64,000 nucleotides of DNA from Diphasiastrum complanatum (Eukaryota; Streptophyta; Lycopodiopsida; Lycopodiales; Lycopodiaceae): the NCBI GenBank assembly GCA_029204225.1, contig CM055099.1, positions 44,969,489 through 45,033,488 of the forward strand, read 5' to 3'. A model generated the notes under the pieces. It was not told the origin of the DNA, did no database searches, and worked only from the letters and a program-made list of their open reading frames with translations. Position 1 is the stretch's first letter, and each line of letters begins with the position of its first letter. The position numbers and the translations under genes were made by a program. Of this stretch, positions 21,591 to 36,920 are shown piece after piece.

Positions 21591-23844
21591 CCCTTTCCGC
21601 AATGTAAGGGCAACTGCAACTGGTTTACATTACGTGAGGCATATAAGCCACATTTTGCCTAACATTAATTATTAACTAATAAAGTTTACATTACACGGCT
21701 CTCTCTTTATGGCACCTTTATTGCAGTTTTGGCTTCATGCCTTGAAATACTAGAGCGTAATTTGTCTATGCATTTTCTATATATGAATAGATCTTTGCTT
21801 CTTGTGCATCTTGGGATATGTCATCTTTTATGTAGTATATGAATAGTCAATAGTTATGTCAAGCATCTACTACATAGTATATACTTTATCCTACTCTACC
21901 CCACCTCCAAGAAGCCTTTACTTTTCCATTTACTAGGGGTTGTTCTTTACCAACTACACTCAAAAAAAAAATCACCTACTTGAGCATATGGTTAGATTGT
22001 TGTTTAGGTGACTATTTTTCATATCATCATCAAAGGTTTTCTTCCGCAATTTATTAGAGAAATGCCAAGATGCATTTATCAAATAAATGACCAAGCTTTT
22101 CACAATAAATACACCTACCCTGCTTGTTCTTATTGGGTGTTTAGTTGTCTTTCTATAACTTAGATTTCCTTTTGTAAAGAAAGTTGCTTCATGTTGGCAA
22201 TCCACACCACCATCCATACTATGGTTCCTCTTGCAAAAAGGCTGTTGAGACTATGAGAATTAAAACCACATAAATCCCTCCAACATATCATTCAAAACAT
22301 TTGGTAACGCCAAACTTTTGCGTTTCTATGAACATTTAATAGGTTCCCTGCATTATGTCATATTATTACATTTTCAAGAATCTAATATTCAAGGACTCAA
22401 ATTGTAATGAAATATATAGTAATCATCACAAGACGACGCACACAATCTTCAACCCTAAGGAGGGCGCCATACAAAGTATCTTTCCATCAACTTCTTCATG
22501 CATGGTTCATATCAAATGCTATAACATCTCTACGCACTTCAATGATGCCCAAAAATAGGTCACATGCACATAGATGTATCTGCTTTGCTTCGTGCATTTG
22601 TACACACACCAACATACCAAGTTCCTAGCACTTCATGTGTATTGGGCAAGCCCAATCATGATGAAGGCTAGCACTAAATAGTAAAAGTCAATCAAATCAA
22701 CATCCTATTTCCTCATAGAAAAATAAGAGAATCCTTTCAACACAACTTAAAAGCTTTGCTCAGAACTTAACTACGAAGCATATCTAGTGAGCAAAATCCA
22801 CATCTAAAGATTTAAGGAATTAGTACAAAATAGTTGGCTACAACTTGGGAGATCATCTCAAGTTATGGCCGCATGTTCACTAATACTAAATAAAACGTGT
22901 CTAGGATGCCTTTGTGAGATCACAAGGAAAAATGCCTTAGTTTATTAGTTGTTTCGTAGATGCAACAAAAGTTTCCTACCTCTAATGGTTTGAGATCATA
23001 CAAAATTTACTTATGTCTTCCAGCTGAATTCATTCCCTTTATAATGACTTTCAAATTCAAATTAGCACAACACACCAAAAGCATCAGGTGGTACCTTGTG
23101 CAATGAAAATAGGCTCCCCACAGCTCTAGCCACGTCTAAGACTGGTGAACACTTTTATTCTAATTTCAACTCATTTTGTTCAGATTTTTTTTTTTAATTC
23201 CTCATTTGAGAAACTCATGTAAGAGTGAGAGGAAGCAAACATTTTTACTCATTTCATGTGTCTCCTCTGTATGACTAATTGGAGGACTTCTTCAAGTATT
23301 GCAATAGGTACCAATGATTAGGGTTATGTTTAGATCAGAGCTAGGACAGGCTTTTAAGACTAAAAGCCAAGACTTCAATAATAATTTCAAATGCAATTAA
23401 CTACACTTCAAGAAACCAACAAATATAAGTTGCAGAAGGTTGACCAGATTGGGGAAAAAATATGTAACTTATAAATGCACTAAATTCTGCAACCAGAGTT
23501 TAGCTTTATTTGTATACAGCGCAACACCATCATAGTATAGATGAAAAATCAAAGGATGCCAGATCACTTGATTGAAGATTATTAGGTAGTTTTCACAAAT
23601 TTAACAAGTTAAACCACTCAAACGGAGTAACTTCAAAGAGACTTTGTGAATGAAACTTCAGGAATTGAAGCTGCTCTCAAGATTCTGCTCCTTTCTATCT
23701 ACTTGCTTTGACATCTGAAAGAATTAGAGCCAGACATACTATTAAGCAGCTGCCGGCCAAATGATTTTACTCTTCTATCTTTCGAATATACAAAAAAGCT
23801 CCCGTACTTGATGCAACTCATCTTTGCATTTAGCTACAGACCAT
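21591..23844. other. Intergenic, no gene seen
   Basis: AT-rich, with only short random frames. The last few hundred bases before 23845 would hold the 3' UTR of the minus-strand E2 gene. No unambiguous poly(A) signal was picked. Confidence 0.5.
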
Positions 23845-26772
23845 TCATAAAGTGAGGTCTTTAGGATCCTCAATAATTTTCGATAAAGTTTGTAAAAATG
23901 CTGCAAGGTCAGCTCCATAGATGATCCTATGATCAGCAGTCACATTCACCTGAAATTGCAATAGAAGGTGAAGTACAAAGCATATTTCAGAAAAAAACCT
24001 TGAGTTTCAAAGTATTCTGATGCTGTCACATTTGTACCACTAAGGGTTCATTTAAGAAGGACAGCAAACTCCATTTAGATGAGAATGGAAGAATATAAAT
24101 AATGTTCGAGATTCATATTAACAAGAAAATGCATTGCAATTTTACCTGCATTTGGCTTTTAACACCAAACAAACCATTTGATGTAGCTACTACCATTGGT
24201 CTGGATGCCCCAACTGCCATAATTGCACCCTGTTGACACACGTTATGATTAGATATATGAAATCATGTACAAAAATCTTCGATAAGCACAAGCAAATGAT
24301 TATGCTGGAAAGTTTGAAAATGGGATTAGATCCAGCTTCACTTACTGAACCAGGAGGGAGTATTGCATCAAAACGATCAACACCAAACATTCCAAGATTT
24401 GACAGGGTAAAAGTTCCTGGTGCGATGAAAAACCATTTGCATCAACACTTGACAAACAGAACAGACATTAACGACATGCTACATATCAAGACATAGACTG
24501 AAAATCAGTAATACACAAATGTCAAGCATTTTTTGCCCAGAGTGAATGTTCATGACAGACACGTTTAAAATTTAAACCTCAAACTGATTGGAGGAACCAT
24601 TTTCAACTAGTAGGTGGATGTGCCAGACTGCATGAAATTGGTTAAAAAATAATAAATAAAACTTCCTATACAAACCTGTTGTGTATTCTTGAGGTTGCAA
24701 CTGCTTTGCACGCGCTTTGTCAACCAGTTCTTTCCACTTTCGAGAAAGCGAATATATGTCCATCTGAATGGTGGAAAAAGACAATCATTCAACTCAAATT
24801 ATTCAGCGCCTAACAATTATACCTCATCGGATTGAAACACACAGAAACCAAGTTACTAACTATGAATCGTTTCATCTCAAATTCAGAGAACTGAAACCTC
24901 ACAGCACCTTGTCAGCATCTTGAAGAACGGGAGTGATCAGCCCCCCATCAATGGCAACCGCTACAGCTATATTAATATTGCTGTTATATGTAAAGCTTTT
25001 GCCATCCTTGCAACTAGCATTTACAACTGGATGTTGTGCAAGTGCCAATGCTGTTGCTTTGGCCAATAGTGCACTCATAGTCACCCCTTTTGACTTGATC
25101 TGCATGTGCCCCAGAGCAAACTTTCAGTTGAAACATTCTGATCTAACTGATTTTCCATCAATAAACCATACAGATCTAAACTACTAAAGAACATAGAGCC
25201 CTTTTCTAGAGAAAACGAACCGATTCCAAGCCTTTGTCACTACACCATTGGCCCAGGCATACGAAATTGGCATGGAAATGATAAGTATGGCATGTAAACA
25301 AGAGGAGTGAAGTGGAAAATGCTTAGATTGAAAGAGTAAAGCCAGAATCCCCTCCTTACTGTACTATCATAAAATCAAAGCAACATCGACAGTTGAAATG
25401 CAACAGACTAAAGATAACGTTAGGAAGTCAAAAATCAGAAATCATGTTGACGAGAAGTTGAATGAATGTTCATAATTCCGGTAATGATCTACAATGGATT
25501 TCCCCCTTTCCGTACCAAATAAGAATGGAAATATTTGTGACCAATATAGATAAAAATGATGGCATGGTTGAACACTGAGATCCACAGCAAGAGCCTTGGC
25601 ATTACCCTGATAAAAATTAAGCCTTCATGATTGCATGTTCAATCGTCACATGGAGACTAAACATACCATAATGCACAGAATATTCAGTCATTGCATGGCA
25701 AGCGCAGCAAGATCCAATATGATTTTAGTTTGATCGTGCTCTACATGCAACCAAACAATGAAGAGAATTTACGGAAATCACCTTCTTGTACAAAGCATCA
25801 AGTGCATCAGTCGTGATGGTGTATCCAACTCTGAACGTAGGCACGGCAAGGCTATCCACCATGTTTCGTGCCACGGCTGCCTGCATCCCGGTGAATGGTT
25901 CACTGGTGCCAGGCGTAATGATGGCTGGGGAGCTGCTAGATTTTGCTGATGCTACTTCAGTTGCTTCAGGAATCAGCAAGGCAGGAAGAGATGGAGTAGC
26001 AGCAGCAGCCTGGGATGAAACAGGTACTGCTTTTCCAGCCGCAGCCTCTACATCCGAAGCCACAATTCTACCCTGTGGTCCAGATCCAGTCACGGCACCA
26101 AGATCCACCTTGTATTCCTTTGCAAGCTTTTTGGCATAAGGGGTTGCCACAACCCTAGACCCTCCTTGCGACGCAGGGTGAGTGGAAACGGCCACAGGAG
26201 ATGCAATAGGAGACGGAGCAGCTGCAACTGGAGCAGGGGAGGAGGGTGCAGGAGATGGTGAAGGGGGGGGGGGGGGGGTGGAGCAGCAACAGAAACAGAC
26301 TCCGCAGTCCCATTGTTGGCAGCTTTACCTTTGGCTTCTGCAATTTCTTCCTCTGTCTCAGCAAGCAGGCCAATGGCAGCACCCACAGGAGCTACTTCCC
26401 CATCCGCCACAACAATGGCTGCCAAAAATCCATCATAGAACGTTTCCACATCCATATCAGCCTTGTCAGACTCCACCACCACCACGCTCTCCCCCTTGGA
26501 GAGCTTATCCCCCTCAGACTTCACCCACGACACGATCTTACCCTCAGTCATGGTGGAGCTGAGCGCAGGCATGAAAATCTCTCGGATTTTGGCCTCCACC
26601 TTGAGAGCTCTGGAAATCCTGGCACGTCCAACAGAAACCATGCCCCGTCCCAGGTATGCAGCTCCTGCATCTCCCAGGAAAGAAGAGGATCGGACGCCAC
26701 AAGGGGCGATGGAGCGGAGAGATGGCAATGCAGGTGAGAGCTCTAGTCTCGCCATCGCCATTGCCTGAGCCA

Positions 26773-26773
<1 letters not shown>
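23845..26773 (-). CDS. EMB3003: Plastid pyruvate dehydrogenase E2 (dihydrolipoyllysine acetyltransferase), six exons
   Basis: E2 is the core of the plastid pyruvate dehydrogenase complex: it moves acetyl from its lipoyl arm to CoA for fatty acid synthesis. Exons: 25782-26773, 24908-25099, 24676-24763, 24346-24416, 24146-24229 and 23845-23949, all with GT/AG and matching phases. A ~60-residue transit peptide precedes one lipoyl domain (about 65-139; lipoyl-Lys in ESDKADMDV, K104). Then come a Pro/Ala linker, a peripheral subunit-binding domain (VATPYAKKLAKEYKVDL...GPQGRIVASDVE) and the catalytic domain ending in DHRIIYGAD (His/Asp active site) and EDPKDLTL. KIVSWVKSEGDKL, TDALDALYKK and DIYSLSRKWKELVDKARAKQ favour the EMB3003 paralogue over LTA2. 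The summed exons are 1532 bp, not a multiple of 3: a 16-nt homopolymer in the linker (26263-26278) shifts frame. I infer a sequencing error or a variable allele, because everything after it is well conserved. Confidence 0.93.
26263..26278. repeat. 16-nt homopolymer (G on +, C in the gene) causing a frame break in the E2 linker
   Basis: The upstream lipoyl frame ends in Pro codons from this run and then leaves the linker frame. 14 or 17 C residues would keep both sides in frame. The reading on the far side is again Pro/Ala-rich and leads into the binding domain. Confidence 0.95.
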
Positions 26774-26778
<5 letters not shown>

Positions 26779-26812
<34 letters not shown>

Positions 26813-26813
26813 T
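26779..26813 (-). promoter_or_regulatory. CT/GA-rich 5' leader immediately upstream of the E2 start
   Basis: The (CT)n on + (GA on the coding strand) ends only a few bases before ATG 26773. GA-rich leaders are common in plant housekeeping genes and can bind BBR/BPC factors. Whether it is transcribed as 5' UTR or acts as a promoter element cannot be told here. Confidence 0.45.
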
Positions 26814-26899
26814 TTCTGTTTCTCTTTTGCTCTCTTTTTCTGTATTAAACCTTCTCTGACCCCCTCGTGCCTTAGCGACACGGACTGATTCACAGCTCT

Positions 26900-29700
26900 G
26901 AGCCGTTGGATTAGATTCTGATCGTTCAGATCTCGGTGCTACTAAGCTCCATTCAGTCTCCCGTGTTCAGAAGGCCTAAATGGCACGGCCTACTTTGCTC
27001 CCGCGCCCTTGGATGCGAGCCACGAGTCTCTTTGCAATGCCATCCAATGGCGGCATACGGGGACACGTGTCAAGCCTTGTTTTTTTTCCTGCCCCTCTAC
27101 CTAACTACGACTACTACTGCTACCATTTTCTTTCGTGGTTGAAAAGTAAGCCTTTCAACAAAGGCGTGGCTGCGCCGCCGGTGGCGGTTGCGACAGCAGC
27201 CGCTGGTTTTGGATGCATGCTTCCATTTCCAAGCACACACAAAGCATGAGACCCGGTCCCATCCCACTTATTGGCCTCTCTCCGACGCCCATGTGGCAAT
27301 GCTGAACTTTCTGGCCCAACATACTCGTCCCCTTCACCAGGATTGACCTTCTTATGGTTTTCTATTATTTTATTTTGTTAAGACCTTGTCTTTTTTTTGC
27401 CTTCTAGTGCAATGAACTCTCATAAGACCCTGTCTCTGTGCCACACTACCCAGGAATTGGACTCCAGAATGGTATTGACTTCGAGTTTAGCACAATAGTA
27501 TGTTGATCCAATCAATTTAATGTGCTTGCGCTTTTATTTTCGTTTGTCTAAAAACGAATCGGGTTGAACATTCTATATGTGTGGGATATTTTTTTGCATT
27601 GGCATATCTACTAAAACTTGTTTTGAGATGTTGAAAACTCATTTTGATGAGAAATTTAGAGATATATGAACAAAAACCAAACATGACCTAGCAAGTGTCA
27701 TGGCATGGCATAGCATGACATATATGTGTCCATAGCATAGCTGCAAACTCACACCAACGTGCTCAAGCGCCCATGCGTTTCGGGTGTGTATGAGTGTGTG
27801 CGTGTGCGCGCACGCATGCTCTCATGAGTGCATGTGTGTGCATTGGAGAGACGAGCAAGCTCTCTCATGCATGCATTGCAAAATTTGCATGTTCGACAAA
27901 GAGACGAAGAAAGTTCAGACAAGGAAATGTTTGCATCCTAGCAAAAGAAATGGATATTGTTGTAATAAGTTCATGCAAGTTTGTCACATTTTGTGAGGAA
28001 AGGCTTGTTGGTATGGTTTGATTCTACACCTAGTTTTTTTTTTGGTAAAATTAAAGACCATCAATTCGGTGTGATAATGTCAACAAGAACCGAAAGTCTT
28101 GTGATTTATGTATTTATTAAAATCTTAGATGAATGATGAATTTGTTAGGACTCTCGATGTAACCAAGGCTACTCTAACATTACTTTTGGTATTTTGTGGA
28201 ATGGTTGAAATTTGTGATTGATCTAAGTCATTCTAATAAACAATCTTAACCATTGTATAAGATGAGGCTGCAACCACTAAACTAAACTTATATTGTCTGC
28301 GATATTGTATCTAGAGGGGCCGATGTGCAGAAATAACTTATTTTCAAAGAATCTTGTTACTTTTAGTGATTTTAAGCTTGGCTAATGCAGTCAATGTTTA
28401 AAATTTATATCTCTAGATTGTTGACAATTTGTCATAAATGCATATACAAGTTTCACATAAAACTATGTCTTAAGAGGACAATTGCATAATAAAGTGCTTT
28501 GAAGATAGCGATCCGGATATTTTCAGCGCACAAAGGTTAAATGTTGTTGCTCTCATCCATGCTTGAAAAAATGGGATTGAAGTCAAACTATGTCTATTCT
28601 TTTCACTTACTTGACCAAAAATGAGATTCTATTTTGGCTAAATAACTATCATTTGAAAGCATTGCAAGAATCAACTTCATTTAGAATTGCAATAATCAAC
28701 TTTTGTTCAGAATTACAAGAATCAATTTCATCAGCAACAACATCTTGCATTCTCAACATTTGCACCCTCAAATACTCGTCGTGAAAGTGGTTCAACTTGA
28801 GCTACAAACCACCATATCTTGTTTAGTCGATCTGGTTGAAAAAGCACCTGCAAAAATTACTATTTTAGAACATATTGAAAACTCAAATGCTGAAGTCACT
28901 TGCAATAAAATGAAAAACATGATAGCATAGCATGTGCACCTGCTCACAGTGACGAGGCAACACCGATGTGTCAAAGGACTCCATGCTCAATGTTTTTGAT
29001 GAATCAATCGCAAAAATTCCGCTTGGATCCGATTTTACGGTTGCATTTGGCCCTCTACAAACTACCTTGAGCCATTTCACATCAAATAAAAATAGTGTTC
29101 ACTTTCACCAAATGACACATCATAAATATTTTGTATAGTTCCTACATATTCTATGTCTCCTGAGATGGGATAAGCTTGTGCATTCCTTTTCTCTGTCTGT
29201 TGCAGCATAACTTCTTATCAAACGATCGAACACACTTAGACATCTACTGTAACAATTTCTGATACGTGTCTGTCTACAACACTCTTTCCTTCTTATACTG
29301 AACTTCAGTTCTCTAACGTGAATTTATAAGTGACGTCTGTGAAGAGACAATTATAATTGATTGTGTGCAGGGAGTTGACCGAAGCTGATAAGCATTCGCA
29401 TAACCAGAACTTCTTTCATTTCTGAATGAGTTTATGTGCTAAGATAAAGAACTTGACTGTCATTCTGTTTTGTTAGCTTTCCAGTGATAAGAACTAATTT
29501 CTTGTGCTCAATAAGAGGAATTATTGCCTATCAGATTCGGTTCTGTGAAATCTATTTGCTAGTCTCTGTCAGATAAGTTGCTTATTGTTCATTCTGTTGC
29601 CTAGAAGATAAAGTACCCTTTACAATCTCAGACCTTGACCAAATCGTTTCATATTGGTGTTATTGGATGCCAATTCAATCTTTGTACACTTATAATCCAA
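26900..29700. other. Upstream flank of E2 and intergenic DNA, no gene seen
   Basis: The first ~400 bp is GC-richer and should hold the E2 promoter; no clear TATA box was found. A TG/GC-alternating stretch (GTGTGTGCGTGTGCGCGCAC, about 27793-27812) could adopt Z-form. The rest is AT-rich without motifs. Confidence 0.45.
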
Positions 29701-29705
29701 AAGAT

Positions 29706-31329
<1,624 letters not shown>

Positions 31330-31387
31330 GATCCCATGCCTCCCCCCTCAAAGCGGCTACAAACAAGTTGATCACACTCTACAAAAT

Positions 31388-33100
31388 AATATCAGAAGAG
31401 TACTTCACTTCTTTGTTGGCATATGGAGATGACAAGAGGGTGATCTACACGGCCAATGATGGTGAGTGTGCAATCAAAGGGATTGGCACAATTCCTATTT
31501 TTCTCTCTACAAATAGGAATATTCATTTGGAGGATGTCTTGTCTATTCCATCTATTACCAAGAATTTGCTTAGTGTGAGTCAAATGCTAAGTAAGGGCCT
31601 CAAGGTGGAGTTTGATGGAGATAAGGAAAGAAGAGGAGTGGGTCCAGGCAACGGATCTCGAGTATCAAGCTCTTATGAAGAATGGAACATGGAGATTGGT
31701 GGAGTTGCCTAAGGACAAGAAAGTTATTGGATGCAAATGGATCTTCAAGGTGAAGACAAACCAAGATGGATCTATCAACAAGTACAAGGCAAAGTTAGTG
31801 GCAAAAGGATATGCTCAACAACAAAGAATTGACTATGATGAGACCTTTGCACCCGTGGCAAAAATGGTAAGCATTCGAGTCATCATTTCACTTGCTACAC
31901 TTTATGGATGGGATCTATGGCAAATGGACATTTCAAATGCATTCTTTAATGGTGATCTTGAGGAGGAAGTGTACATGGAGCAACCCGAGAGCTACATTTC
32001 ATCAACAAAGCCAAATCATGTGTGTCTTCTACAAAAGAGTTTGTATGGCCTTAAGCTTTGTTATGAGTGAGTATGATCATTCACTTTATTATAGGTTTGT
32101 TGGAAATGATGTTACCATCTTGCTAATCTATGTGGATGATATCATCTTGAGGGGTGGAGACAATCAAGATGTGGAGGATAGCAAGAATGCTCTTAAGAAG
32201 AAGTTTGAGGTGCATGATCTTGGTAATTTGCATTACATTTTAGGAATAGAAGTCATTAGATCTTCTCAATCTACTTTCATTTGTCAAGAGAAGTATGCTA
32301 ATTCTATTCTAGAAAGATTTCATATGGTAGATGCAAAAGCTATTGAGACACCTACGGAGTCTCATGTATAGCTAACTATAAGAGGTAATGAAATATCCTT
32401 CGAGGACATTACTCTCTATAGGAAGCTAGTCGGTTCACTCATCTATCTAACCATTACTAGACCTGATCTAAGCTATTGTGTTGGAAGATTGAGTCAATTC
32501 ATGCAAGATCCTAGTGAGGAGCATTGGAAGCTAGGAAAGCGAGTTTTGAGGTACATCATTGGAACTCGAGATTTTGGCATATTTTATGAGGGATCATCAC
32601 CTAATCTTTTTGGATTTTCAGATTCAGACTATGCTGGAGATGTAATGGATAGGAAATCCATTAGTGCTTATTGTATTTTCATAGGTGATGGAGCTATATC
32701 ATGGATGTCAAAGAAACAAGCCACTATCTCATTGTCATCTAGTGAGGCCGAGTACAAAGCTCTTACACATTGCACAAAGGAGATGGTATGGATCAAGAGG
32801 ATGATCAAGGATTTTCACTTGCTGGATTTTTCAGAGAGCCCAATCATCTTTTATGACAATTAATCAGCCCAAAGAATGGCATCCAATCCTATCTTTCATG
32901 CTAGGAGCAAGCATATTGAGATACAATATCATTTTGTGAGGGAGCGAGTCATTGCAAAGGAGGTGCAATTCAACATGTGTCTTCAAGGGAATGTGTAGCT
33001 GATATCTTCACCAAAGCATTGGGAAAGGACTTGTTCATGAAGCATAGGACCTCACTTGGAGTATTATCAAAGTCTATGCTAAAACTAGTTGAAGAGGGAG
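31388..33100 (+). pseudogene. Ty1/copia family A, element A1: internally deleted pol
   Basis: The first part is the protease/GAG-pre-integrase junction region (NIHLEDVLSIPSITKNLLSV). At about 31621 it jumps straight to the start of RT (EEEWVQATDLEYQALMKNGT), so all of the integrase is missing. RT follows with CKWIFKVK, the motif WQMDISNAFFNGDL and catalytic YVDD (about 32130). A ~57-bp deletion near 32057 shifts the frame, and stops occur at 32368-32370 and 32861-32863. RNase H motifs are present (SDSDYAGD, SLSSSEAEYKAL, SKHIEIQYHFVRE). The tail joins the LTR at 33101. Confidence 0.9.
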
Positions 33101-33675
33101 TGTGAAAGATTCAACTAGTTTCATCACATTTTGCTATATTTTCATATTTGGCATATTGAGGCCCCAAGTGTGGGAAAGTTAGAATGCGAGTTTGAGTAGA
33201 TTCAATTTGAATAGTTGGGTACATTGAATCTAGACCCAAAATTAGTAGGGTTAGCATTTTGGAGGGAAAGCCAAGTGGCCAAATAGGGTTTGGACCTGTT
33301 ATAAGAGGATGTAACTCGTGGAGAGAGAAATCTTCTCTCTTCTCTATCTCATTTCATGCTTATACATGGTTCTCTTGGGTTCTATTATCCATTGGTGCAC
33401 TATCTTGGTGATTGCTTGCAATTCTATGTGTAGAATGATCTATATTTGTTATTTTTGGATCCACACATGTGAAATACAGTAGCTTGTTGGTTTTCTATGG
33501 ACAGCAACAGTACATAATCATTTCATTCAAGTTTGATCAAGTTCTATTGGTGTTTGCATCTCAATTTGTGTGTAGATGCTGATTTTTCTACATTGGTGAG
33601 ATTGGTAGTGTATTTCTCTTTCTAACCAAAGATCATTCAAGTAGATTGGATCTTAAGGATCTGAAATCTTTCACA
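33101..33675 (+). repeat. 3' LTR of element A1, 575 bp
   Basis: It starts TGTGAAAGAT and ends ATCTTTCACA, a perfect 10-bp terminal inverted repeat. A purine tract (GAAGAGGGAG) sits immediately before it. A TATAAGAGGATG box lies about 200 bp in. Compared with the LTR at 38010 it lacks about 70 bp after CATATTGAGG. Confidence 0.9.
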
Positions 33676-33769
33676 ATAGGTTGATTAGAGGCTTAATTGA
33701 TTGTTTATAGGTTCTGAAAACTAGTTGCACCTTTAGATCTAAGCTTGATCTATTTGCCAATATGGGGGC

Positions 33770-34495
<726 letters not shown>

Positions 34496-34507
34496 TGGCA
34501 TCCGAGC
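34496..34507 (+). promoter_or_regulatory. Primer-binding site of element A2
   Basis: TGGCATCCGAGC directly follows the LTR end. It differs in two bases from TGGTATCAGAGC, the initiator-Met tRNA site used by most plant copia elements. Confidence 0.7.
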
Positions 34508-35074
34508 TCTTTTGTTTCAGGTTATGAAAGGAGCAACCACATTTATCAAAGATTTGGAGGAGATACCAATGCTAGAGCATGCTAGATTGATTTCTACTCA
34601 AAAGTCCGCATCTTTGCATATGTAGATTGGATCTTTTGTAGGCCTAAACTCAATTTAGGTTTGTGAACTTGAGGAATTCCAATTTCACATGTGGCTTACT
34701 AGATTTGGGTGATTTTTGATGCATTAGGAAGGTCTCATTAGAGGCTACAAAATTCTATATCAAGTTTTAGACAATTGCATGTAGAAATTGGAAGACTCAA
34801 TTTTTTGTGATTTTGCCAAAACCATAATTTTGATTGGATCTCTATTTTTTGAAGTTGCTTGACTATAGAGTGTTTTTCAATCTTAGAAAGTAGATTGTGT
34901 GTGGATCATAGGTCGATCAAGAATTTTTCATTCTATGTGTTGATTTGCTAGTAATAGTGCTAGAAGAGAATTGAGAGTTTCCATATCTTTGTGATTTCTT
35001 TTTTAATACATTTTTTTCATTCAAAATAGTGCTTTGAGCATTGGAACAGGTTGAAAGGAGAAGATCAGTCACTT

Positions 35075-36920
35075 CAACATGGCTACAAGTGGAGGCTTTA
35101 TGTTGGAGAGCAATGATAGGCTTACCTCAATCAGCTATTATACTTGGAAGGTGAGGATGGAGTCCTTATTGGAGATGATTGAGACCTTGTTCAAAGCTTT
35201 GCTATTCAAAGAACCTTGCCAAACATTGTGGATTTGCAAGAGATTTTGGTGAATGAGGAGTTTAGGCTTCAAGCAATAGGTGGATCAACATCAACATCTC
35301 AATATGAAGAGGAGACTACGTTCATCAAAGGCAAGTTCAAGGGAAAAGGCAAAGGCAATTGGTCAAAGGGTGAAGATCAAGGTGAGCCTTCCTCTTTTGT
35401 TAGTAAGAAGAAAGATAGGTCAAAGTTAAAATGATTCTATTGTGGAATCAAAGAGCATTTTGCTAATGAATGTTTGAAGAAACAAAAAGATGAAGGTAGC
35501 AAGCAAATCAACTTTACTACTAATGATGAAGATCTAGGTGGTTGTGATTATCTTCAAGTCCAATATCAAGTGAAGGTGACAAAGATCTTATGCAAAGTCT
35601 AACAAGCTTCCTTATGAGATATCTAGTTCAAGATCTAATATACTTCTTGGAGATGTTCATCTTTGTGATAAGTTCGCTAGCTATGAGGATAATGATGGTT
35701 CTTCAATGGTTCTTCATGGCAAGTGCAAGCATGCAAAAGTTGAGGAAAGAGTTGACTTCATCAATGGAGGTGGTGAAGGTTCTTCCTTGAAAAAGGTTGT
35801 TGCTAATGATTTCTTTTATCATATAGAAAAACATGTTGCTAGGTGCATTCATGAAGGAGATGGTTATTCTACATTTTTTTGTGATGAGTCCAAGAAAGTC
35901 ATTTTTGCAGCAAGTGGAGTCAAATGTCTTGATAAAGAGAGTAGATCAAATGGTTCTATCATGAGACTTGGTGAGAAAGATAGTCACAAGTCAAGAAGAA
36001 GAGAAGTATGTGAAGAGTTCAAAGTAGGATGTACTTTGAATGATGTCATTGTGAATGATAGTGAGGAAGAATCATTATCATATGAGTCATTACCTAAAAC
36101 ATTGAGTAGAAGTTCTTGTTTGAAAAAAAATCATACTTCAATCATCCTTATGTTGAAGGCATTAATGATTTTTTTTATGGCTTCTAATGTTTTTGAGGTT
36201 TCTACTTCTTATCAAAACAAAATGGAGTGGCTGAAAGGAAGAATAGGACTTTATGTGAAAGTGCTAAATCTATGAGGTTAAGTGCTAATCTTGACAAACC
36301 ATTTTGGGATCAAGCTTTGTTGTGTGCCAATTTCTTGTGCAATAGGTGGCCGAGTGCTATTTTGGATGGAAGGACACCTTTTGAGATGCTATTCAAGAGG
36401 AGGCCGAGTGTCAACTTTCTAAGAACCTTTGGATGCACATGCTATGTCAACATTACTCTTGATGATAGGACCAAGGAGGATCCATCTTCAAGAAGAGGTA
36501 TTTTTGTTGGATATAGTGAGGTGATTAAGGCCTACAAGGTTTACATTCCTTCTACTAACAAAGTGATTGTTGGTAGAGATGTCATTTTTTATGAGGGATA
36601 CATTCCAAAGGTGTCTTCAAGCATGATTGATGGTAGAGTGGATGGATCTAACATTCTTGATGTTGATGAGAAGGATCTTACTTTGGATGGTGGTGATGAT
36701 GGACCTTCATCAAGTCAAAAGCCAAGGAGAACATCAAGAGAAAGACAAGTACCTTCAAGTCTCACATATAATCAAAAGGGTAAGAAAGTAGTTTCTGGAT
36801 ATTATGTTGCTTTTCTAACCTCTTTGGATGAGCCTAAAATTTTAGATCAATCAAGGAAAGAAGAGGAGTGGATCCAAGCAATGGATCTTGAGTATCAAGC
36901 TCTCATGAAGAGTAGAACAT
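35075..36920 (+). pseudogene. Element A2: broken gag and integrase C-terminus
   Basis: The gag start is at about 35080 (MATSGGFMLESNDRLTSISY). A Lys/Gly-rich stretch leads to a zinc knuckle (FYCGIKEHFANEC, about 35432-35475) whose first Cys is next to an in-frame stop, and whose usual Gly-His is Glu-His. From 36200 comes the integrase C-terminal part: NKMEW/VAERKNRTLCESAKSMRL, PFWDQALLCANFL, TPFEMLFKRRPSVNFLRTFG and FVGYSEVIKAYKVY. The linker (PSSSQKPRRTSRERQVPSS) and the RT start EEEWIQAMDLEYQALMKS follow. The integrase catalytic D,D,E core is not seen. At about 36920 the copia sequence stops. Confidence 0.8.

Noticed and set aside
26182-26768. Plus-strand frames of 100-163 codons opposite E2 exon 1
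   Set aside because: Antisense shadows of a GC-rich coding exon; the minus strand carries the conserved lipoyl and binding domains.
26980-27249. 89-codon frame upstream of E2 as an independent small gene
   Set aside because: No motif; it sits in the GC-richer promoter flank where chance frames are longer.
27784-28021. Cys/His-rich frames suggesting a zinc-binding protein
   Set aside because: They are produced by the TG/GCATG-rich simple sequence; cysteine spacing fits no known finger.
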